This document shows positions 1-13,113 of a DNA stretch of 31,100 nucleotides, in pieces. The position numbers and the translations under genes are program-made. Source of the DNA: Smittium mucronatum (lineage: Eukaryota > Kickxellomycota > Harpellomycetes > Harpellales > Legeriomycetaceae); assembly GCA_001953115.1 (NCBI GenBank), contig LSSL01003020.1, positions 1 through 31,100 on the forward strand. The letters are read 5' to 3'. Within the stretch, counting starts at the first letter, position 1; each line of letters starts with the position of its first letter. The notes under the pieces are model-generated. The model did no database searches. It had not been told where the DNA came from and was given only the letters and a program-made list of their open reading frames with translations.

Positions 1-52
1 AATGAGCTAGATAAATCTCTTTAGGAGGTATTCGCGATTAATAAAAAACTTA

Positions 53-180
53 CGCCTTTTCACTTTCAAGTTAAAAAAATTAAAGAAAATTTAAAAGAAT
101 GTGCAATAGATTTAAAAGAATGTAAATTTGAATTAAAAAAATGTTAACCCAATTTAAAAGAGAAACTAATAGAGAATTTT
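53..180. repeat. Left inverted-repeat arm with four 21-base iterons
   Basis: After the terminal ~28 bases, four consecutive 21-base units can be marked at 81-101, 102-122, 123-143 and 144-164. Three end in atg and all share a central (a)tttaaaag-like core, for example tgcaatagatttaaaagaat. The same repeat occurs in reverse complement in the right arm. Iterated subterminal units of two helical turns suit repeated transposase binding; that role is inferred. Confidence 0.75.
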
Positions 181-229
181 TTTGTGAATAAAAAGTTATC
201 GATACGTTAAAACAACTTAAAAAAAACAC

Positions 230-1356
230 CTAAGCTCCGAAATCCATGTCCCCGAGCTCTAAAGCCCAGCTATAAAATTTATTTGTGTGCTCAATAAATC
301 TTTTGTGCATTTCGGGAGTAATTACATCCATTGAGTCATTTATTACAAATTCTATGAGTCTGGTGGTCCACTCAACTTGGGAAAAATGTCCCTCTGGGTC
401 TCCATCTTCGAGAAATAGCAAATTATTGTACTTTTTTTTAATATCGGCCTTTAAAGCACTCCAAGCGTTCATTATTGGATTGAACATGGGTGAATAGGGC
501 CCAAGATGTAAAATTTCAACACCCTGAAAATTTTCTAATGCATCAGCAATTTTTCTGTGGCAAGGTGCAATATACGAAACGATTACTATATTTGATTGAA
601 GTACACCCCTACTTATAGTTTCACGAATCAGACCCTCTATCCATTCATTGAAATCTTCAATTCTGTAACTTTTTCTTTTTGTTCTGAAATTAATTAAGCA
701 AAATTGGGAAAGTCCACCAATCATGATAAAATTTTGGCCTCTTAATTTAGGAGTTTTTTTATATTGCTCTTTTTCCTTTTTTGGACCTACCTCTTGTTCA
801 TATAAATAAATTTACATTGCTTTCATAAATTTAAATTATGAATTCTCCTTCAATTAAAGCTAAGATTTTTTCGAAATATCACTTTCTTTTTTGCTTATTT
901 TCAATGGAATTGGACTGAATAGGTTCTTTTTGAACTCTTTTAGTGTTATAAATTTGGTAATTTAAATGCCTGATTATAGTTTGAAGGGAAAATCGAAGTT
1001 CATGTTTTAAAAAAATCTATTGGCCATTTCTTCCAGAGTGTTCAATTGATTTTATTCTATAAGCTCAACTAAATAGTCCGAATGATTTTTTATTTTATTT
1101 TTGCGCAACCATATCTGTTTCCTCCTCTGGGTCGTAAAAGTTCAGTTCCCGATTTAACCCAAGAATATGAAGTTGACTCAGAAAAATTTTGCGCACCAAT
1201 AAGGCAAGAATAATCTTCACCATCCTTTGCAGATTTCAAAACTGCTGCCCCTATATATTCTGAATGTTTTTTGCACTTCCCCCCAATTGTAACCTTCTTT
1301 AATCCCTTTTCTTTAATTGACTGGATTTCATTTGAGATACAGTTACTAATATCCAT
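230..1356 (-). pseudogene. Tc1/mariner-like (DDE superfamily) transposase, broken
   Basis: The transposase is read on the minus strand in pieces. An N-terminal frame (1356-1090) ends in RGGNRYGCAKIK. A frame-shifted stretch then gives VELIE, a stop, and NQLNTLEEMANRF, which resembles the helix-turn-helix region of these enzymes. The middle, about 1000-820, has several stops. The C-terminal DDE domain is open from about 815 to 230 and contains KLRGQNF, MIGGLSQF, IAPCHRKI and GPYSPMFNPI, matching the family pattern DNAPxH...PPYSPxLNPIE. The second catalytic Asp aligns with Tyr (YIAPCH) and the catalytic Glu with Met (NPIM). The first Asp appears to be Gln (QEVGP), which is less certain. Frameshifts, stops and lost catalytic residues all say it is dead. 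Family assignment is firm; a closer subfamily is not claimed. Confidence 0.82.
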
Positions 1357-1819
1357 TTTGACTTTTCGGTGTAAATAGACATTTTAAAAAATCAATTTAC
1401 ACTTTTTTGGATTTATATTTCATTTAATTAAACTTAAATTTAAAGTATTAGTATTCATAATTTCTATACAGTAATAAACATTTGCTTATCATTGTAAAAT
1501 CATATTAGGAAGTTGAATGTTGTAATTTTCTCTAAATAAAACATAAAAAAAAAAAATTCCCATTAAGGAAAAATTATATCTTTTATCATTTTTTTAATTG
1601 AAAATAGATTTTAACGTTTTTATTTTTAGATTACTCTATTTTTTCTGTGAATCATCAGAATTGTTGGGTTTCTATGGCTATTATAAATTTCTCTTCATTG
1701 GTTTATTAATAGTTATGAAATCAATGTGGAATAAATTTTTCAGTGGTAAAAAGTTTAGAAAGCTTGTTCACTTTTAAAAAACTATCTTTTATTGGCCAAA
1801 ATTTTAAATTGGATTTAAA

Positions 1820-1951
1820 TTATTTTAATTCAAATTTACATCCTTTTAAATCTATTGGACATTATTTTAAATCTTTTGAACATTTTTTTAAATCTATTGG
1901 ACATTCTTTTAAATCTTCTTTACATTTTTTTAACTTGAACGTGAAAAGGTG
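1820..1951. repeat. Right inverted-repeat arm with four 21-base iterons
   Basis: Units at 1839-1859, 1860-1880, 1881-1901 and 1902-1922 each begin cat and carry ttttaaatct. They are followed by the terminal segment ending gtgaaaaggtg at 1951, then TA. This is the reverse-complement counterpart of the left arm. Confidence 0.75.
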
Positions 1952-1953
1952 TA

Positions 1954-4501
1954 TAACTATAATAAATATAGCCTCTAAATAATAATTATTTGCAAATAAT
2001 GCGTTATGCAAAATCAAATTTATTATAAAGAAAGCACCAAAAGTTCACCTTTTCATTAAACTTCATTAAAAAATTTTATTTAGCGACTAAAAATATTATT
2101 TAGAAAAAACAAGCTAAAGATGGGTAAAAAAAAGTTGCCAATTTTAAACTATAACATAGTTGTTTAGTGGGGAAAATTTACTTAGTGCAAGATTAGATAG
2201 TAAGACTTGGAAGTGGGACTGAGTAAGGGTGATAATATCAGGAAGGTATAATGATATAAAGTAAAGAATATGATAAGAATAACACGAGAGAAAGTAGGAG
2301 AGTGCGAGAGTAAGAAAGTGCAAAAGGGGACAGGTTAGGTTAGAATTTTGTGAAGTTCAAAGGGTAAATAAGAATTTTTCACTTAAATTTTGTAGTATAT
2401 TTCAGCTATTACTATCAGTTTTATTCCGAATTTATTAAAATGATATTATTTCGACCAATTATTTCCATAATTTTGTTCTAAAATTAAATCCATCATAAGT
2501 AATTAAGAATAGTATTTTTATTCTCAGTCCAAAAAATATATATGAAACACAGGGGTAATCAATTTGTAATCAAATTATTTTTCGATCAAAAATTAGAATA
2601 TTTTTAGTAAATTTATTGGAGAAATTAGGCCCTATGTAACATTAATATTGTGTTGGTTTGGGAAAATTAGTATGCTTTTGGTTAATATAGTATGTTTTCA
2701 AGAAATTTAAGCGATTTCAAAATCAATTAGTATATTTTTATTATATTACCATAAATTATTATTTTTTTAAAATGTTCCTACATTATTCAAAATTTATTTT
2801 GTATCACACATACCAATTTCATCTAAAATTATTTTTAAACTATTATAATTTAGCAATTTTTGTTCGAATAAAACTTTTTTTTTATTGCATATGGTATAAA
2901 ATTGCGCTATTTTTTATCCATATGTTAAATAGATCTTATTTACATTCTTCTTGGCATATATAAGAAATTTTCTCTTTAGCTATATATTTTTATATATTCA
3001 GTTATGTTAGAATATGATAGACAGTATTTAATTGATACAATTTTAAGATAATTATAAAAAATAGCATCTTAATTTAGTTTTTTATTATAATTTATTCAAG
3101 TTTAGATTAAAAAAAAAATTCAATCACAGTTTGTTTAATTTATATATTGTTATATTACCTTTTTTTATATAAAATTTAGCCTTTTCATTGACGTATTAAA
3201 TTATAGAGCCACCATAATCGCCTCCCTTCCCACTTTAACAAATTATTCATAGGTTTTCAGATATAAAAATATTATTCAGAATAAATTTTTAAAATGCGAT
3301 TTTGTATAATTATTAATAAAAACTAGTCTTTTTTACTTTGGTTAAATTATTAATTTTACATTTAAAAAAATTCTATTTATTAAGGCTAGTATATAATGAA
3401 AAAAAAAATTGGTAAAAATTATATTATAACATCTAATGATATTTTTAATTTAGCAAATATGGATATTGATAAATAAACAAGCAAAATTTCATTTTAATTT
3501 ATACAAAGAGTGTTTTTTTATAAATATAATTACTTAATTAACGATAAATTAATTATGGATATAAAATATTATTTCTTTAGAGAAGCTATTTAAACCCTTG
3601 TGTTTATTTTGAACATGTAAATCGGCATAATGATCAATGAATATGAATTTCTTATATAAAATGCAAAGTTATTTAAATTAGTCATCAATTTATGTAAAAT
3701 ATAAACTGTTTGACCAGTAATATTATTATAAAAAATTTATTCCAAAAAGTGTTTTAACGGTTAAAAAATAACTTGGTTTTTACTAGTTTTAATTATTAAA
3801 AAAAAGGTTTTCATATATCTTTATTTTTATAAGATTATTGAATTTAAAGATTTTTATGTTTTTTTTTCTAAATCCATAAAAAATGTATAATTTGTATTCA
3901 ATTATTCGCACTCATTTTTTTATAAGTCTTAAATTAGAATTTTAAAATTTTTTAAGCGTTTTTGAGATTTCTTTGTCTAGAAACCAATAATTAGATTTGA
4001 GGCATATACTCAGTACAGAAAATTGTATTTTATTTGAATATCCAATAAAATTCTTTATCGATTATTTACTATCCAGTTTTTAATAAGTAAGACCAAATAT
4101 TTTTATAAAGTGAAGGAGTAATGAAGATAATTTAATTTATATTAGCGAATTGGGGATACATATTTTTAATATTATCAACATTTTTTCGCGTTAGAACTTT
4201 TTTAAATTAAAAATAAGTAATTAGTATTAATATAAAACAAGTTTGAAAATTTTAATTCAAATAAGTTTCAAGTCAAAAAAAATATTAGAGAAAACAATTT
4301 CTGAAATTAATAAAATTTTACAGCCACATTCTTATTTAAATCAAAAATAAATGTCTAGGTATAAAATGGATAAAAAAGCTTCCAAAAATTTCTATTTATA
4401 ATTCAAGTGTGAAATTTCCGAGTAATTTTTGTAAAAATTGAAGTTTAAATTATTGTTTTTTTTTTTCCAATATTATCAGTATATAAAGTTAATTTAAAAC
4501 A
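1954..4501. other. AT-rich non-coding stretch
   Basis: I see no gene here. Open frames are short and of low complexity, for example 2772-2963, which is a hydrophobic translation of AT-rich DNA. The one compositional landmark is the purine-rich tract at about 2195-2350. A small GC-rich island (about 3205-3235, gccaccataatcgcctccct) has no recognisable partner. Confidence 0.6.
2195..2350 (+). repeat. Purine-rich tract
   Basis: The plus strand is strongly biased to A and G over about 150 bases (gagagaaagtaggagagtgc and similar), unlike the balanced A/T sequence around it. It ends in two TTAGG units at about 2334-2343. I cannot assign a function. Confidence 0.5.
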
Positions 4502-5673
4502 ACACTAGGCTACCAACTCAATTCAGGCCTCTGAATAAAATAAAACTTTTTTTAGCTATTATCTAAATTAAACAAAAAAAAATAATGCTTTTTAAATGTT
4601 TTAGGAAGTGATATAATAATGAGTATATTAATATGAAATTTTAGAATTTGAGAAAATGTATTTATTTTGGGATAAAATCGTTTAATAGAAAAATTTTGAA
4701 TCTTTCGAAAATAGGCGCTGTTTTAAAATAAATGAGAATTTATAAGCTTAATTTTTTTTATTCAATTTTAATCTAATTTCTCAATTTCCCAAAATTTGTA
4801 TAAAAATATCAAAATAATAACGGTTAGTTTCAGATTCTAAATTGTAAGCTCCAGATAATAGAAATATTGTATTTTTTTCATTATTGGGGCCAAATATCAA
4901 TAAAAATTTGTATTATTTTTCAAAAAAAAATTTTTAAAGCTTTATAGAAAATTTCGATGATATATTACGGATACTTTTTAAACATTATTCATTAATTTTT
5001 TTCTCTATTATTACTTTTTTATTAAAAATATCCTTAGTTAACAATTTAAGTAAAGACAAGATATACATAAATAAAAAATCAAATTAATGATGAATTTTAA
5101 AGTAATATTTATTTATGATGGATAATATAATTATGAATCTAAGTCTCACAAATATATCTTCATAATTCTTTTTTTTTCTGAGTTTTTTTTTATATTAGAA
5201 ATTTACGAAACCTTTAATTCAAAAAATAAATTTCATAAATTAATCCTGTTACTATCAAAAGCGCTTCATTAAATATCCCACGTTAAAAATTCTTAACCTG
5301 AAACTAAAATTTGAGTAATTTGTTTCAATATGGAACAAAATTTGGATATCAATTTAAAGATATTATATTGATACAAATTTCGGGAAATTGAGAAATTAGG
5401 CTCAAATTGAATAAAAAACGTTAAACTTATTAATTCGCATTTATTTTAAAACAGCGAAAATTTTCAAATGATTTCGAATTTTTCTATTAAAAATTTTTTA
5501 TCCCAAAATAAATACATTTTCTCAATTTCTAAAATTGCATATTAATATTTTCAATAATTATATCACTTCCTAAAACATTTGAAAAACATGGTTTTATTTT
5601 TTAAATTTAGATAATAGCTAAAAAAAGACTTTATTTCATTAAAAGGTATGAATTGATTTGGTATCCTACTATT
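4502..5673. repeat. Large foldback: two ~0.3-kb inverted arms around a ~0.56-kb spacer
   Basis: The left arm (about 4502-4805) is the imperfect reverse complement of the right arm (about 5371-5673). Exact blocks include 30 bases (4648-4677 with 5496-5525) and 24 bases (4594-4617 with 5557-5580). The arms are co-linear throughout, from ctaggctaccaa at the outer left to ttggtatcctac at the outer right. Shorter matches such as ctgaaactaa suggest the homology once reached further into the spacer. No coding sequence is visible in arms or spacer. It could be a non-autonomous foldback or MITE-type element, or an old inverted duplication. I found no clear target duplication. Confidence 0.75.
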
Positions 5674-5690
5674 AAAATATCAAAGATAGA

Positions 5691-8600
5691 AGTAATAGCT
5701 AATCCTATCTCAAAAAAAATAGGTTCTCTAAATCATTTTAGCCTATTTCCCAAGATTTTTTTTTATTTGAATGTTAAAATTGGTATTTTTTTTCAAGATA
5801 AGATCTATCCTCTAATAATCAAAAATTAGATTGGATGTGGAAGGTCAGGTAGATTTAGCTTAAATAAAAAATAAAAAAATCTTATTCCATATTAAGAATA
5901 AAATTCATTATAATTTTTTTATCTATTCAATTTGGTCTAGAAATATGTTCTTATTTTTTCTAAACTATTTAGACCGTTCAAAATACAAAATTATTTACTA
6001 AAAAAAATTTTAAAGTATTAATTTTAAAAAAAAAATTCAAAAAAAAAAATTATAAGTTTTAAAAGTTTTTTTTTTTTATATCTCGGGGAGTATTGGTGGA
6101 AATTTTCCCAGTTCTAAACCTAGAATTTTATTTCTAAAATTTAATTAGGGTTTGTATTCAGTTAAATATTTTTTTATATCGTTTTTTTTTATTTTAAAAA
6201 AATATTAGTGTTTCTTTTATAAAATTTTATTATAAGATATGGTATTCAATCAATTACCTGATCTAAAGTCTAGTTTAATGGGAAAACTCATCCTTTTGTG
6301 AAAATTTTCTAAAAAAATTTCTAGATTATTGTATAGTGTTAGTTAATAAACTAAGGGGTAATAAAACATGTAAAATAAACGTAAATGTCATAATATTTGT
6401 GCTACAAAAATAAAATCGCCACTAATAAAAGGGTTCAAACTTTAAAAAAATTTCAAAGAAATATATTTTTTTGAAATTTAAACCAAGCAATTTCCTTTCT
6501 AAACATTACGAAAAAGATATAATAAAATTATCACTATTAAATTTTTTTGGATATTATGAGTCTCTATTGGATTTAAAAGAATCTACTAAAACGAAATTTA
6601 ATCCAATATCACAAAAAATTATAATTAACTATTTTTTTAAGCAAAATTTACCCAAAATACGCGAAAATCAACTTATTAGCCCCAAAATTTTGGTAATGAA
6701 TAATTTTGGAAAGTAAATCGAAATTGGTTGTCATTCCATGTTGGCTATAACCTCTAAATTTATTACTACTTTTCTATAAAAAAAATGCTGATTTAGAGCT
6801 ACCAAATATAAATTATTATTTATAAGATGTATTTATTATTATGAAGAACTTTTCGTAAACCTTAAGCTATAACTAAAAGATACTGGGAATACATTTTTAA
6901 TATATTTTAAAGGTTGTAATTTTTAATTTTATAAAAATAATAAATATAATAAAAATGATATGATTGGGATAAAATAAAAAAGGAAATTTTTTTAGGTTTG
7001 CGTTGGGAGTGAAGAAGAGTGTATGCATCAAAAATTGAAGCACTTGATATAGCAAATGTATTAAAAAATTTTAAATCATATTTGCTTGATATAAAAAAAA
7101 ATTGTTACTTATAAAAAAACTTAAATAAGTTTTTTATTATGATTTTCATAATGGAAATTAATGATTTATAAGTATTAATAACATACCTATCTATATGCTT
7201 CAATTATATGTAACTTAGGATTTCACATAAAATTTTATATTATAATCGATTTTAAGAATTTTTACTCTATATTTAAGAATCATTTAAAATAAAATAATTA
7301 ATTAGTTTTTTGAAAAAATAGGCTTTTAATTCTAACTTGATAGTTCTGCCATGTTCTCTTTAAGATAAGAATCTAAAATATATTATTTTAACGATGAGAC
7401 GTTTAGAATTGATCTATTGAAATCAAGTTTTTATTTTGGGAAAATTTCTAAATATTCGAATGCTTTTCCTGATATTTCAAAATAAAAATAAAAGCGAAAT
7501 TGATGCCTTTCATTATTAATTATGGCTGTGAATGTAATGAATTTCTCTTATATTTTGTAAGATTATATCAATAATTTGATAAATCTTTTTTATAGCTAAG
7601 AAGATATAGTTATTCTAATATAATTTTTTTTTAAACTTTGGATTATTATTTTAAACAGTATATACCATCTAATTTTAATAGTTTAATAAATCAAATTTTC
7701 TAATAAAACAAAAAAAAAAAAATTATAGTAATAATATATTTTATTTTATTTCAAGGACATTCTAAGGGTACATCCTTATTTTAAAAATCTCGAAACCCTT
7801 TTTATTATACTGACGATATTTAGCCAATTAAATTAAAGAATCTTGTGTACATTAAATTTTTTTTTTATGAAATAATGCAATTTGGTCCGAAAAAAAATTA
7901 AAAAAAATAAAATAAATGTATATTTATATATAATCCAATTTTTTTAGGCGTATATTGATTCTAAAACATTAATATATTGAATTTATCCTTATTAACATAC
8001 ATTTATTTTATAAACATATTTAAATAATCTAAAAAAAGATTATTAACTAAATTTGTCAAAAAAATAGTTTTTTATTAGATTTCAATAGTTAAAATAAAAT
8101 TATTGTCGCATTAAAAGCATGCAGGGATGTTTATGGTGGTTAATAGTATCTTCTTGATATTATAGAAAAATATTAAAAAAATAATGATTAGGAAACTAGT
8201 AAAAAATAATAATTAATTGGGAAAAAAAATCAGTTTATTGTTAATTTATCCCATTTTTCGCTAATTTTAATCATTTTAATATTCTATGAAATTTATCAGT
8301 TATAAATATAATTATTTTTTTCAGTATGATAATAGGAGTATCTGTTTTAATTTTTTTTTTATTTCATATTTAATTTTGTTTAATTTTCATATTTTTTATA
8401 ATTATTAGTCATATAAAGATATTTTAAAAATAAAAATACTCATATTTAAAGAATTCAATTTTCAATAATCCTGAACTCCATTCTTGATTATAATAAAACT
8501 ATCATAATGATAAAAAAAGATTTATAGGTATTTTGATAATACTAATCAGAGATTTTTTTAATTCTGTTTCAATTAATGCTTTTTTTAGAAATTACGTTTT

Positions 8601-10973
8601 GTAGCACCATTTATAGAAATAAAATTGTCGAAAGTTAAATTACAGAAACTATCATCTCGAAAAAATCTTATTTTATTCATTTTCACATATCTTTACTATA
8701 TTCTTTAAAGTCATTTAATATTTTTTATTTTTAGGATGTTTTTTTATTTTCGAATAATTTTATTTTTTAAGGTAATTAATGATTTAATCATTAAATAATA
8801 ATAAGATAAAACTAATCAGCTAATCAATGTTTGAGAATTTGGTCTATAAATATTCATAGAGATAATTATTTTTTAATTTGAAATAAATTCGGTAATATTT
8901 TCTAATTTTACATGTATATTAAAGTTTCATTTATTTAGTTTTTTTAAAAATAAAAAAGAACTTATTGTGCTTATATATAATTTAAGACGATATTTATCAA
9001 ATTGGAAATTGAAAATTTAAATTTATATAGACGAAATTGATCTTTAAATACGATTCAGACCTGATTAAAAGTTTAATTTTATATGTTTTTTAAATTTATC
9101 CATATCGAAAGATGTCTCAATTGTGACTAAATTTTTTTGATAAGAATTGGTGTGTTAGAAACAATGATAGATTTACTGGATATTAGCAGAATAATTTAAT
9201 TTAAGAAATCTATCTGAGAAATATTTGGAATTTTTTATTTGAGCTCATATTCATTTCTTTTTAATAAATTAAAATTTAATGATTTTCACCCAAAAATCAA
9301 AAAAAATTCATTTATAATTTTTATTATATCTAGAAAAAATTAGACTTGAGGGTAAAAGTCTTTTTCAATAATTTTTATAAGTAAAAATTAGTTAAAATTT
9401 TTAGGCTCAATTTTTTCGTATAAAAATTTATCATATAAATGGAAATTTTAAAAAATTAATCAATAAAATATCTTTTTTTATTATAGGTCAATTAGTTTTA
9501 TTTTCAATAATCATATTTTTAGTAAAGAATATATATATAAATATATATTAAATTATGATATTTTTTATCAAAATACATAATTTTTACAAACAAATGCAAA
9601 ATTTCTGTAAATTTTCTGGATTCTTTAGGTTAATCTCGCAAAATTATCTCGCAATTAAAAATTAACAAACAAATTTCTAGATACTAATATTTTTATCTAT
9701 TAATGTTTTTTTAATCTATTAACTCTGATTTTTATATCGAGATATTTTTTTATGACATAACTCGAATTTAGATTTTGTTCGTTTTTTTTTTTTCATTTAA
9801 ATTTGAAATTCTTTAATCCTAATTTTGAAATCACAAAATGTTAGTTATTATTTAACATTATTAATACTCACATTTTTTTTATGTATAGTATGCTTGGATA
9901 TTACCAAAATTTCAAAAATATACTGGAATACATAACTCCTGGAATTTTTTGTCACTAAGAATTTTTTGAGGCTCATTTATTCAGTCTTGCTGACATCAAT
10001 TTATTAAAAAATTTAACTTGTGTTAGGCTTTTTTTTTAAGCATTATATTTTAAATGAAGCTTGATTAAACATCAATTTTTTTTATTTTATTCAACAGTGG
10101 AGTGGTGAAATAGCTATAAAATCAATTAATCAAAAACTACTAAAAAAAAACTTATAGCCAACGATTTTTTGGATAATTTTAGCATCTTGATTAGTTAATT
10201 ATAATTTTTTTAATATCTATATACACATTCTTTATTAAGCTATTCATTCTTCTAATATATATATATATATAACCCAAAAATGATTAAATTTTTCTTAGTA
10301 ATTAAAATTTATAAAATATTAAGGTAAAAATTTCAAAATTTTTATTGGCTCTATATTAAGTAATTAGATATATCTGAGAGTCAACAGATCTTTAAAGAAA
10401 TATATTTTTGGTCTAACTTGAGTGATTGAGATAGCTTCCAATTAATTATCAATTAATTGTAGATATTTTATTTCTATTAATGATATAATCTTTAATAAAT
10501 TTAGTCGTGCAGACTATTTTTTGCCAATTTAAATAGAGTGTTATATTTTATCCTTTTAAAACTAAATCCCCCAGAAATTATTTTTTATCCAATAAAAGTG
10601 AAAATTTAATTTAATAGAATTAATTTTTTAGTTATCGATTAATTTTTTTCTTGTATTTTTATAGGTTGAAAAAATTCCATTTAATTAGTGTTTAAAAAAT
10701 CAAGAAATACTATTTTATCAACTGAAAAAAAATTTCTTTATTATATTGTAATAAAGTATTGAGAGAAGATATTTATTAAGAAATTTTTATAAAAGTTGTA
10801 CAAAAAAAATTTAAATCGTAACAAAAAATATCAGCAAAATAAAAATTGTAATAATCAGTGTTATAGGAGCAAAAGTTGAATTTTATATTCTTTACAATTA
10901 CCAATTTTTGCAAAAAAAAATGAAAAAATCAGTTTTATGAAATTGTTAAATTTTTTTTTTAAAAAATCCGGAG
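5691..10973. other. AT-rich non-coding stretch, nothing recognised
   Basis: This 5.3-kb stretch has many A and T homopolymer runs and stops in all frames. The longest frame (6471-6716) is a lysine-, asparagine- and phenylalanine-rich translation with no family resemblance, so I do not call it. A short (TA)n run lies at about 10255-10272. No RNA gene or transposon terminus was recognised. Confidence 0.55.
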
Positions 10974-11597
10974 CCACTAAGGTCGAAATAACTTGTTGTG
11001 GTTTAGAAGCTTAATAGTGTAATTTTCGAACTAAACTAGACCAAAATTTCACACAGCGTTGTACTATTCTTGGTTGGGAATAGTGTATATAGCGCACAGT
11101 GATTCGGTGGACAGTGATTCCAGAGGAGGTCCAACTAGAAATAAGAGGAACCAAAAGTTTAGCATAGTTGAAGCATAGTCTAGTTCACGAGTCATGTGTT
11201 CAAAATTTAGACGGATCCTAGAGTCTAACAGCTATTTTTAGGAAATAAATTTCGATCAATTTCACGTTTGGGTAGGATAATAATTTTATTAATCCTTTAG
11301 AAGTAGGTTCTGACTAGAATTTAGTGGCTTCAACGAACTATTTTCCGTTGACAAATATATTAATTATTCAATGAATGTAATATCAGTCATACGCCTACTT
11401 GAAGCAGTGCCAGGGGAGGTCTTTCGGGTTGTAAATTGTACCCTTTTAACGTAAATACGCAAATGATAGCCTCACAGAGGAGATTATTGTAGTTAGGATA
11501 ATAATCTTTTCTATAAGTCCTTTTATTTTTTTCACATTATTCTAGTATAGTTTTTAATGACATTATCTTACAATAAAATTCAGTGATGCAAAAAAAA
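10974..11597 (+). mobile_element. Poly(A)-tailed short retroposon, copy A (oldest)
   Basis: This copy runs 5' to 3' on the plus strand. It starts near ccactaaggtcgaaataact, passes through landmarks shared with the other copies (cacagcgttgtactattctt at about 11053, tacttgaagcagtgcca at about 11396, tttttaatgacattatctta near the 3' end) and finishes in a run of eight A after gatgc. It differs from the other three at many positions and has internal changes, so it looks older. I could not find a convincing target-site duplication. Confidence 0.75.
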
Positions 11598-13105
11598 TTG
11601 ATTAATAATTAAAATATCACAAATAATATAACACTTCTATAAAAAATTTCCGATTTCTTAATTTTTAAATATGTAGATATGATAAGGCATAATTTATTGG
11701 ATATTTAAAAATCGAAATTTCAAAATAAAGCTTTTGATAAAATTTTTTTTAATTTATTGGAGTCGGTATTCTTTTCACTTTTATTTGATTAGGGTTATAA
11801 AAATTGCTATTTACAAAAGCTTTAATAAAAAATAAAAGGTATTATTGAAAAAGATCTCTTTTATACTAATAAAATAGATTTTTTTAAACATAATAATAGA
11901 ATTTTTTTTTTTAAATTTAGCTTCAGATTAGCCAATATACTTATAAATTACATTTTTCATGGGAATTGTGCTATAAAAAAATTTCCCTAATAGAAAACAA
12001 CACTAAATGAAATTTTATAGGTTTATTTTGTACTTTGATTTAAGATATTATCCAATATACGAAAAAAAATTTATATGAATTAATGGCGGTCCTAATATCT
12101 TATTCAAGGAAACTTTAAAAAAATTGGATGCAAAAAGGAATTAAAAATGATCCTGAAAATACAATAAAAGTTTATTTGAAATTTCATCATATTCATTAGC
12201 AGAAAATGTATTTATTAACCAATTAAGTTATTGTAAAACAGGGATATTTATTCTTTATATTTTTTTTTATAACAAAAAACGCAATTATAAAAAAAATTAA
12301 ATGGGGGCTTTCGATTTGATTCTTTGGATATTTTTTAATTTTCTTGCCAAATTTTTAATAATTTGTCAATAACATAATTTATTTAATTGTGTTAATCTGA
12401 CCCAGTATAATAAATACAGAAATAAAAATATTTTTCATATTTTTTTGTAATAAGATAGGGATAATCATCGAATAATTTAATTATCGAGTTTGAATTTTAA
12501 CAGAATGATACTCTCAATAATAGTATGAGGTTTTTTGATTTTGATTTTGATTTTTAACAATCCAAAAAAATATGTGTAATGGATAAGAATCATAAATTTT
12601 ATAATTCTAGCGTAATTAAATATAATATAAATTTCAATTATACAAAAAAAAAATTTAGCGATAAAATTTCTTATTATTTTGATTTAAAATTAAAAAATAT
12701 TAATATTTTTAGCTTTTATTTTAAAAGGTTATATGGCGGAATATTTTAGTCATTTATTTGTACAGGGTGTGAAGGGAGTTTTGGTCTCAAAAAAATTCAA
12801 GCTCTGCAAAATTAATTAGCTTCAATTTATAATTAAAAAAAAAGAGTCTCCATTTTATGGATTTATATTTTTCAGTATAAAAATAAAATTAAATATTTTT
12901 TTTATAATTTACAAAAAAGATGTTTGGCTGCTTTTTATAACAAAAATTTTTCATAATTATATACGGGTGAGAATGGAAAAGAGTTTTTAGTTTCAAATTT
13001 TTAAAAATAATAAAAAGTAATTTATTTTTAAACTTTTAAAAAATGTCTTATACTTATTATAATTTTGATTGAATTCTCTTATTTTAAGTTTAAAAATCCA
13101 ATTAC
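11598..13105. other. AT-rich non-coding interval between two inverted retroposon copies
   Basis: This 1.5-kb stretch lies between the oppositely oriented copies A and B. I see no open frame of note. A less AT-rich patch at about 12764-12800 (cagggtgtgaagggagtt) and a short gatttt repeat at about 12535-12555 are the only landmarks. Confidence 0.55.
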
Positions 13106-13113
13106 TTAATTTT

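Larger units (their letters stand above)
53..1951 (-). mobile_element. Decayed Tc1/mariner/IS630-type DNA transposon, complete end to end
   Basis: This is a 1.9-kb element bounded by inverted repeats. The left end begins cgccttttcac and the right end, read on the other strand, begins caccttttcac; both continue into ttcaagttaaaaaaat. Each end abuts a TA dinucleotide (51-52 and 1952-1953), as expected for the Tc1/mariner superfamily, which duplicates TA on insertion. Inside each terminus lie four tandem 21-base units. Between the arms is a broken transposase on the minus strand (230-1356). The bounds rest on the matching ends and the flanking TA. The open frame at 1743-1982 on the plus strand is just the right arm being read through and is not a gene. 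The element should be immobile because its transposase is broken. Confidence 0.8.

Noticed and set aside
1743..1982. 79-codon plus-strand frame rich in FKS repeats
   Set aside because: It is the 21-base iteron array of the right arm of the Tc1-like element, which is a multiple of three and therefore stays open.
2330..2346. TTAGG-type telomere-like repeat
   Set aside because: Only two units are present, too few for telomeric or interstitial telomeric sequence.
6471..6716. 81-codon plus-strand frame
   Set aside because: Lys/Asn/Phe-rich translation typical of AT-rich DNA, with no family motif and no splice context supporting a gene.
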